Assembly: GCA_910584955.1 (NCBI GenBank)
Contig: CAJUDC010000040.1
Coordinates: forward strand, 1 to 18,682
Reading direction: 5' to 3'
DNA from: an uncultured Paraprevotella sp.
GTDB taxonomy: Bacteria > Bacteroidota > Bacteroidia > Bacteroidales > Bacteroidaceae
DNA length: 18,682 bases
The notes beneath the pieces were generated by a model. It did no database searches. It was not told where the DNA came from and saw only the letters and a program-made list of their open reading frames with translations. A program made the translations under genes and the position numbers. This document shows, piece by piece, positions 13,737-18,682 of this stretch (the first letter of the stretch is position 1; each line of letters starts with the position of its first letter).

Positions 13737-14216
13737 CTATAAATCGTTCTTCCACATTTTATAAGGATTCTTACGCATGTGGGAGTTATAAAAGCGGCGG
13801 TCGCCCGTCACTTCCCTCCCTAAAAACGGCGGACATTCATACGCTTCGTGCTCATCGGACAGTTCCACTTCAGCCATCACCAGGCCTTCGTTGTCGCCAT
13901 AAAATTCATCCACCTCGAACACATGGCTCCCGCACCGTACCAGATAACGGGTCTTGTCAATAATACCCGGTTCGCAGATTGCCATCAGATCCTCGGCATC
14001 GGCAAGCGGAATTTCCTTTTCGAACTCGTAACGCGCCAATCCGGCCCGCCCGGACGGTCCTTTGATGGTCAGGTATCCCTTGTCATCCCGAATGCGCACT
14101 CTCACCGTGCGCCCGTTGACACTGCATATATATCCTTGCCGGATGCGACTGCTGTGATAAGCCAGACTTTTAAACTCTCCGCACACCAGAAACTTGCGTT
14201 CTATCTCAAGCGGCAT
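13737..14216 (-). CDS. CYTH-domain triphosphate tunnel protein
   Basis: A 159-residue CYTH protein. The N-terminal ExExK motif, EIERKFLV with Glu4, Glu6 and Lys8, is the family hallmark and binds triphosphate and metal; further tunnel strands include TVRVRIRDDKGYLTIKG (Arg and Lys at the pocket), YEFEKEIP, KTRYLVR, FEVDEFYG and MAEVELSD, all with the charged residues expected inside the eight-strand tunnel. Bacterial stand-alone CYTH proteins act as inorganic triphosphatases or, less often, class IV adenylate cyclases or thiamine triphosphatases. The ATG at 14216 lies inside the stop region of the small membrane-protein gene (11-base overlap), so translation is probably coupled, and prfB is further upstream in the same unit. 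The reaction is not decided by sequence; inorganic triphosphatase is my first guess. Confidence 0.88.
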   Translation of the reverse strand: MPLEIERKFLVCGEFKSLAYHSSRIRQGYICSVNGRTVRVRIRDDKGYLTIKGPSGRAGLARYEFEKEIPLADAEDLMAICEPGIIDKTRYLVRCGSHVFEVDEFYGDNEGLVMAEVELSDEHEAYECPPFLGREVTGDRRFYNSHMRKNPYKMWKNDL

Positions 14217-14364
14217 TCCCTAAAACAGCAAAAGCGATTATCGTCAATACAACCAGCAGGATCAAAGCTCCCACCAAGCCTCGCATTACCCGTTTGCCCT
14301 GTTCTTCCTCGCGCCTTGCACGGGCCATCGCGCGTTTTTTCTTTTTGATGCTCATACCCGTCAT
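14206..14364 (-). CDS. Small single-pass membrane protein (52 residues)
   Basis: A frame from ATG 14364-14362 to TGA 14208-14206 encodes 52 residues: MTGMSIKKKKRAMARARREE, then a short charged stretch and a hydrophobic helix from about 30 to 48 (GLVGALILLVVLTIIAFAVL) ending NAA. A second ATG at 14355 would give 49 residues. A strongly basic cytoplasmic N-terminus and one helix predict an inner-membrane protein with the N-terminus inside. It begins 13 bases after the prfB stop codon and its end overlaps the CYTH start by 11 bases, so it fits tightly in a three-gene unit and is almost certainly translated. I do not recognise a family and do not assign a function. It is short enough to be skipped by gene callers. 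Confidence 0.7.
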   Translation of the reverse strand: MTGMSIKKKKRAMARARREEEQGKRVMRGLVGALILLVVLTIIAFAVLGNAA

Positions 14365-14377
14365 TATTTATTACACA

Positions 14378-15499
14378 TTATACATTATTTTCCTCGGCTC
14401 CGAATTCCATCAGATAAGCCTTGATAAAATTGTCCAGTTTACCGTCCATCACTCCGTTCACATCGGAAGTCTGATAGTTGGTGCGGTGATCTTTCACCCG
14501 CCGGTCGTCAAACACATAGCTGCGTATCTGACTGCCCCATTCGATTTTCTTCTTACCGGCTTCGATTTTGGCCTGCGCCGCTTTTTTCTTCTGCAAAGCC
14601 CGGTCGTAAAGCTGCGATTTCAACAAGCGCATGGCATTCTCACGATTCTCCAGCTGCTTGCGGCTCTCGGTGTTCTCGATCAGGATTTCTTCTTCCTCGC
14701 CCGTATCGGGATCTTTATACATATAGCGCAACCGGACACCGGTCTCCACCTTATTCACATTCTGTCCGCCGGCCCCACCGGAGCGGAACAGGTCCCACGA
14801 CACACGGGAGGGATCCACATACACCTCGATAGTGTCGTCCACCAAAGGTGTTACGAATACGGAGGCAAACGACGTCATGCGCTTCCCCTGCGCGTTGTAG
14901 GGCGACACACGTACCAGGCGGTGCACTCCGTTTTCCGATTTCAGATAGCCGTAGGCGTATTCTCCTTCCAACTGCATGGTAACGGTCTTGATACCGGCTT
15001 CGTCACCGTCCTGCAAATTACTGATGGTACATTTATAGCCGTTGGCCTCTCCCCAACGCATATACATACGCATAAGCATGGAGGCCCAGTCCTGACTTTC
15101 CGTACCGCCCGCCCCGGAATTGATCTTCAGCACGGCGTCCATGGCATCCTCCTCGCCACGCAACATATTCTTCAACTCCAGGTCTTCAATGGCTGCCAGC
15201 GTACGGGCATACAGTTCGTCCACTTCCTCTTCGGTAACCATCTCCTCCTTATAAAAATCAAAAGCCAGAGCCAGCTCGTCGCAAAGTGTTTTTATTTCCG
15301 TATAGCCGGCAATCCATTTCTCCAGGCTTTTCACTTTCTTCATCTGCTCCTCAGCCGCTTTCGCATCGTCCCAGAAACCGGGTGCCTGCGTACGCAACTG
15401 TTCTTCCTCCACCTGAATCTTCTTTCCGTCAATATCCAGATAGCGGTTCAGGGCTTCCGTTCTTTCTTTTACTTCCTTCAGTTGTTCAATGGTTATCAT
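14378..15499 (-). CDS. prfB: Peptide chain release factor 2
   Basis: A 373-residue class I release factor that reads UGA and UAA stop codons in the ribosomal A site and triggers peptide release. GGAGGQNVNK (241-250) holds the catalytic GGQ loop with Gln246, the site of methylation. The stop-codon reading loop is VRVSPYNAQGKR, with Ser-Pro-Tyr where the E. coli protein has Ser-Pro-Phe. N-terminal helical domain 1-110 and INSGAGGTESQDWA (126-139) are typical. The reading frame is continuous through the place where many bacteria have the autoregulatory +1 frameshift: Leu21-Asp22 is encoded CTG GAT, with no UGA. The ATG at 15499 gives MITIEQLKEV, the usual Bacteroides start; a longer frame begins inside the promoter region. 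The first gene of a unit with a small membrane protein and the CYTH protein. Confidence 0.95.
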   Translation of the reverse strand: MITIEQLKEVKERTEALNRYLDIDGKKIQVEEEQLRTQAPGFWDDAKAAEEQMKKVKSLEKWIAGYTEIKTLCDELALAFDFYKEEMVTEEEVDELYARTLAAIEDLELKNMLRGEEDAMDAVLKINSGAGGTESQDWASMLMRMYMRWGEANGYKCTISNLQDGDEAGIKTVTMQLEGEYAYGYLKSENGVHRLVRVSPYNAQGKRMTSFASVFVTPLVDDTIEVYVDPSRVSWDLFRSGGAGGQNVNKVETGVRLRYMYKDPDTGEEEEILIENTESRKQLENRENAMRLLKSQLYDRALQKKKAAQAKIEAGKKKIEWGSQIRSYVFDDRRVKDHRTNYQTSDVNGVMDGKLDNFIKAYLMEFGAEENNV

Positions 15500-15505
15500 A
15501 TAAAT

Positions 15506-15573
15506 AAAAGTAAGCTTTTCTGTCTGCAAAGATAACGATTTATCGGCATCGGCAGACAGAAAAGCTTACTTTT
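15506..15573 (-). terminator. Terminator hairpin of the acyl-CoA ligase gene, with prfB promoter in its loop
   Basis: Perfect 22-bp arms at 15506-15527 and 15552-15573 with a 24-base loop. On the minus strand the second arm ends in TTTT and is followed by ATTTATATG. It lies 16 bases after the acyl-CoA ligase stop codon. The -7 box of prfB (15534-15527) lies in the loop and touches the arm, and the mRNA of prfB begins with the second arm, only 2-3 bases before the prfB start after the arm and AT flank. Confidence 0.7.
15527..15534 (-). promoter_or_regulatory. -7 box TATCTTTG of prfB
   Basis: The given strand reads CAAAGATA. Transcription would begin near 15521, giving a short leader of about 22 bases before the ATG at 15499. 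No -33 box at normal spacing. Confidence 0.55.
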
Positions 15574-15589
15574 TATCCCGGCACGGAGG

Positions 15590-17398
15590 TTATTCCCTGT
15601 ACATTTCTTCAATTTCCGCTTTGTAGTTCTCGTTCAGTACGGGACGCTTCACTTTTAATGTATTGGTAAGTTCTCCCTTTTCCATACTGAACGGCTCGGG
15701 CAGCAAAGTGATACGCTTGATCTGTTCATAATGGGCAAACTCCTGCTGCAGCGTCTGTATTCTGTCCATCACCATCTGCACCACCTCGGGATGACGGCAC
15801 AACTCGGCCCTGTCTCTATAAGCGATTTTCCGGCTGGCGGCATATTCGCCCAGTAACTTATATTCGGGAACAACCAGCGCGGACACGAATTTTCTCCGGT
15901 CGGCCACGACTACGATCTGGTCGATATAACGGTCCACCACGAGCTTGGACTCGATCATTTGCGGGGCGATGTATTTGCCGTTCGACGTTTTAAACAGATC
16001 CTTGATGCGTTCGGTAAGAAACAGTTCGCCGTTTTTCATATAACCGGCATCGCCCGTATGGAACCAGCCTTCGGCATCAATGGCTTGCGCGGTGGCCTCG
16101 GCTTTGCGGTAATAGCCTTTGGTAATGGAAGTGCCCCGAAGCAGGATCTCGTTATTCTCGGCGATTTTCACTTCCAGTCCGCTGATGACACGCCCTACGG
16201 AACCGATGGTTTTTACAACCCCGTCCCAGTCGCACGAAACGGTAGCCGTAGACTCTGTCAAGCCGTAGCCAGCCTTCATATTTATACCGGCTGAATGGAC
16301 GAATTCTTCCACCTGAGGCGGAATGGCCGCTCCCGCCGTAGGGAAGAAATTGGCATTCTCAAGCCCCAGCGTTTTCTTGAGCAGGGCGATAACGGTTTTT
16401 TCAAAGAACCGGTAACGCAGCCTCAGCGGCAACGGGGGCACAAGCCCTTTCATACGATAATTCACATTGTACTCTCGACCGATGCGGAGCGCTTCGTTCA
16501 TCAGTTTACGCTGCATGGCACTGCTGCCGGCTATCTTCTCCTGCACACCGGCATAGACCTTTTCCCAAAAACGCGGCACGGCGCACATGCAGGTGGGATG
16601 CACTTCCTGCAACGACTGGAGTATGTCGGCCGGACGCAGGTTGATGGCCAGCCGCACTCCCTCGGCCAGTCCCAGATAGGACCAGGCCCGCTCAAAGACA
16701 TGCGTAAAAGGCAGGAAATTCAAAAACACATCTTCCTCGCTCAACGAAAGCACCTCGTCGTTGGCTATAATCGCATCCTGATACATCCGGTAAGTAAGCA
16801 TCACTCCTTTACTGACACCCGTCGTACCCGACGTATAAAGAATATTCACCAAGTCGTCCAGACTTCCGGCGGCCTGACGCTCGCCGATTTCGACCGGCTC
16901 GCTTTCGTCCTCGCCCATTTTCACCAATTCATCGAAATAAACCGACACCTGATCCTGAGGATTCTTCACCACCTTACGGTCGAAAATAATCAGTTTGTGC
17001 AACGAAGGGCACAGAGGCATGGCACGGAATGCCGTGTCGTACTGGTATTGCTCACCGACAAATATATAACGGATCTCCGCATCGTTGACCATATACTTGA
17101 TCTGTGCCTCGGAACTGGTGGCATAAAACGGAATCGTCACGGCACGAATGGCATAGGCTCCGAAATCGGTGTACAGACACTCCGGCATGTTCTGTGAGAA
17201 AACAGCCAGATTCTCCTGTACGCCCACCCCTAATTTCAGCAAAGCTACCGAGACCTTTCGCACCGTAGCCGAAAAATCGTTCCAGGTTACGGGTAACCAT
17301 TCGTTCTTCTCATAATCACGATAGGACAAAGCTGTCTTATCACCGTATTTGGCCGCCTGTTCATGAATCAGCACGGACAATGAGCATTTATTTAACAT
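15590..17398 (-). CDS. AMP-forming long-chain acyl-CoA synthetase
   Basis: A 602-residue member of the ANL superfamily that activates a fatty acid with ATP to acyl-AMP and transfers it to CoA. ILYTSGTTGVSKGVMLT (186-202) is the phosphate-binding loop, NFLPFTHVFERAWS (227-240) the fatty-acid ligase segment, PTAGAAIP (353-360) and AGYGLTESTATVS (376-388) bind adenylate, GWFHTGD (444-450) holds the ribose-binding Asp, and ERIKDLFKTSNGKYIAPQMIE (463-483) is the hinge to the C-terminal lid. The length fits the bacterial FadD15-like long-chain type of about 600 residues rather than the E. coli FadD of 561. Likely soluble or peripheral at the inner membrane; used for exogenous fatty acids and phospholipid synthesis, since Bacteroidales lack evident beta-oxidation in this window. 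It has its own promoter and ends in the hairpin shared with the prfB promoter. Chain length preference is unknown. Confidence 0.93.
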   Translation of the reverse strand: MLNKCSLSVLIHEQAAKYGDKTALSYRDYEKNEWLPVTWNDFSATVRKVSVALLKLGVGVQENLAVFSQNMPECLYTDFGAYAIRAVTIPFYATSSEAQIKYMVNDAEIRYIFVGEQYQYDTAFRAMPLCPSLHKLIIFDRKVVKNPQDQVSVYFDELVKMGEDESEPVEIGERQAAGSLDDLVNILYTSGTTGVSKGVMLTYRMYQDAIIANDEVLSLSEEDVFLNFLPFTHVFERAWSYLGLAEGVRLAINLRPADILQSLQEVHPTCMCAVPRFWEKVYAGVQEKIAGSSAMQRKLMNEALRIGREYNVNYRMKGLVPPLPLRLRYRFFEKTVIALLKKTLGLENANFFPTAGAAIPPQVEEFVHSAGINMKAGYGLTESTATVSCDWDGVVKTIGSVGRVISGLEVKIAENNEILLRGTSITKGYYRKAEATAQAIDAEGWFHTGDAGYMKNGELFLTERIKDLFKTSNGKYIAPQMIESKLVVDRYIDQIVVVADRRKFVSALVVPEYKLLGEYAASRKIAYRDRAELCRHPEVVQMVMDRIQTLQQEFAHYEQIKRITLLPEPFSMEKGELTNTLKVKRPVLNENYKAEIEEMYRE

Positions 17399-17421
17399 AA
17401 CTTTAGTTTTTTATCCATGTG

Positions 17422-17454
17422 CAAAAATATAGTTTTATTTGAAACTAACCGCAA
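17422..17454 (-). promoter_or_regulatory. Promoter of the acyl-CoA synthetase gene
   Basis: On the minus strand TTG (17454-17452) and TATTTTTG (17429-17422) are separated by 22 bases, one more than usual. The transcript start would be near 17415, about 17 bases before the ATG at 17398. Confidence 0.5.
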
Positions 17455-17493
17455 GAAACAAGCTTTTTATTTCTCTTTTTTTTAATTTAAAAT

Positions 17494-17501
17494 TACCTTT
17501 G
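17494..17501 (+). promoter_or_regulatory. -7 box TACCTTTG of argE
   Basis: Exact TAnnTTTG match, 22 bases before the ATG at 17524. It diverges from the acyl-CoA synthetase promoter. No ArgR-type operator is evident by eye. Confidence 0.5.
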
Positions 17502-17523
17502 CCGGAAGTAAAAATCAGACCGT

Positions 17524-18585
17524 ATGGACATAGACTACATGACCGATGAGGCACTGGCCTTGTTGAAACAGATGATAGCCATCCCCTCCATCAGCCGGGA
17601 AGAAGAGGCAGTAGCGGACCTTTTGGCCGGTTTCATCGAAGAAAACGGAATGGAATGCTACCGCCACCTGAACAACGTATGGTGCATGGGAGCAGGGTAT
17701 GACGCCCGCAAACCGACTTTGTTGCTGAACGCCCATCTGGACACGGTGAAACCGGTAAAAGCATGGAGCCGGGACCCGTTTCAGCCCGTCGTGGAGGACG
17801 GACGCCTATACGGACTGGGCAGCAACGACGACGGAGCCAGCGTAGTGAGCCTGTTGCAGGCCTTCCGACAACTGACCCGGACGGAACAAGCGTATAACTT
17901 GATCTACCTGGCATCGGCCGAAGAAGAAGTGTCGGGGAAAAACGGGTTGGAATGTGTACTTCCGCTGCTGCCTCCCGTACACACGGCGCTGGTAGGAGAA
18001 CCCACCGGCATGCAGCCGGCCGTTGCGGAGAAGGGACTGATGGTGTTGGACGTAACGGCCAGCGGCAAGGCGGGACACGCCGCCCGCAACGAAGGAGAGA
18101 ACGCCATCTACAAGGCGTTGCCCGACATGGAATGGTTTTGCACCTACCGCTTTCCGCAGGAATCACCGCTACTGGGACCGGTAAAAATGAGCGTAACCGT
18201 CGTCAATGCCGGTACACAGCACAACGTAGTGCCCGACCGGTGTACATTCACGGTGGACGTGCGCAGCAACGAGTGTTATTCGAACGAAGAAATCTACCGC
18301 ATCGTATGCGCACATACCCGCAATGAAGTCCGCGCCCGCTCTTTTCGTCTGAACTCATCGCATATCGACCTCAACCATCCTTTGGTAAGGCGCATGACCG
18401 AAAGCGGACGGATCCCGTTCGGCTCTCCCACCCTTTCCGATCAGGCGCTTATGCCGTTCCCCTCCCTGAAAATGGGGCCCGGACAATCGGCCCGTTCCCA
18501 CACGGCCGACGAGTATATCGAAGTGGACGAAATTCGCGAAGCTATCGGGCTTTATGTCAGTTTGCTGGACGGACTGGTATTATAG
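17524..18585 (+). CDS. argE: N-acetyl- or N-succinylornithine deacylase (M20 family)
   Basis: A 353-residue M20 zinc hydrolase that removes the acyl group from acylated ornithine in arginine synthesis; cytoplasmic. Metal and catalytic residues are in place: NAHLDT with His71 and Asp73, GSNDDGAS with bridging Asp102, SAEEEVSG with the general-base Glu and zinc Glu (133-134), GEPTG with Glu159, and SHTADEY with His326. The lid domain lies at about 170-280 (GKAGHAARNEGENA to TFTVDVRSNE). The protein closely follows the Bacteroides ArgE I know from memory, including RSFRLNSSHID and GSPTLSDQALMPF. Bacteroides fragilis is known to use succinylated intermediates in this pathway, so N-succinylornithine is a likely substrate; sequence alone does not decide. 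Other arg genes are not in the window. An Asp replaces the commoner Ala in GSND(A/D)G. Confidence 0.85.
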   Translation: MDIDYMTDEALALLKQMIAIPSISREEEAVADLLAGFIEENGMECYRHLNNVWCMGAGYDARKPTLLLNAHLDTVKPVKAWSRDPFQPVVEDGRLYGLGSNDDGASVVSLLQAFRQLTRTEQAYNLIYLASAEEEVSGKNGLECVLPLLPPVHTALVGEPTGMQPAVAEKGLMVLDVTASGKAGHAARNEGENAIYKALPDMEWFCTYRFPQESPLLGPVKMSVTVVNAGTQHNVVPDRCTFTVDVRSNECYSNEEIYRIVCAHTRNEVRARSFRLNSSHIDLNHPLVRRMTESGRIPFGSPTLSDQALMPFPSLKMGPGQSARSHTADEYIEVDEIREAIGLYVSLLDGLVL

Positions 18586-18600
18586 CCCCCAAAGAAAAAA

Positions 18601-18625
18601 AGTTGTCCGACCAGCTGATTTTTTT
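18601..18625 (+). terminator. Weak intrinsic terminator after argE
   Basis: AGTTG (18601-18605) can pair with CAGCT (18612-18616, one G-U) around a 6-base loop, with GA then seven Ts (18619-18625). The stem is short, but the position 15 bases after the argE stop is right. Confidence 0.35.
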
Positions 18626-18682
18626 ACAAAACCAAAGAAAAACGCCAAAAGGAAGAAGCGGGACCGGGATCTTGTTCCAAAC
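18626..18682. other. End of window, no feature seen
   Basis: The last 57 bases show no start codon with a family-like frame and no RNA structure. Confidence 0.4.

Noticed and set aside
14294..15535. Plus-strand frame of 413 codons opposite prfB
   Set aside because: Antisense shadow of release factor 2, rich in His, Phe and Leu, no recognised domain.

Overview
The window comes from a member of the Bacteroidales (Bacteroides/Parabacteroides type). The evidence is promoter and protein based. Most genes are preceded by the Bacteroides -7 element TAnnTTTG, commonly TATCTTTG, TACCTTTG or TATTTTTG. The protein set is also typical of the order: a MaeB malic enzyme fused to a phosphotransacetylase domain, a succinyl/acetylornithine deacetylase of the Bacteroides kind, an Mpi-type serine invertase and a LeuT-type symporter. 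Genus and species cannot be fixed from the window.

There are two compositional zones. Bases 1 to about 2740 are AT-rich (strikingly so in the rep gene) and all genes there read on the minus strand: a 59-residue basic protein, a 310-residue putative rolling-circle replication initiator, an Mpi-like serine recombinase with its own good promoter, and the first 17 codons of an exported protein cut by the window edge. Between recombinase and exported gene is a leader holding a candidate invertible promoter (a 14-bp inverted repeat, 13 of 14 matching, around a -7 box) and, further downstream, a nested stem structure. I read this zone as an accessory element carrying a possible phase-variable switch. 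At its right side a short plus-strand transcript with promoter and strong terminator (about 2700-2792) may be a small RNA or a leftover of a disrupted gene.

From about 2793 on, the DNA is richer in GC and looks like ordinary chromosome. In order: a divergent tryptophanase/tyrosine phenol-lyase family protein (-), threonylcarbamoyl-AMP synthase (-), malic enzyme MaeB (+), the lrgAB membrane pair (-), alkaline phosphatase (+), a two-gene unit of NSS sodium symporter and HhH membrane protein (-), VanZ-like protein (+), a three-gene unit of prfB, a 52-residue membrane protein and a CYTH phosphatase-like protein (-), an AMP-forming acyl-CoA ligase (-) and argE (+). Convergent pairs are separated by strong hairpins; divergent pairs have back-to-back -7 boxes.

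Functionally the chromosome part is mixed housekeeping: pyruvate supply (MaeB, perhaps linked to LrgAB), amino-acid use (lyase, NSS symporter, ArgE), translation (RF2, t6A synthesis), fatty acid activation and periplasmic phosphate release. No tRNA, rRNA or CRISPR array was seen. Two small genes (2210-2389 and 14206-14364) are easily missed and are described here.
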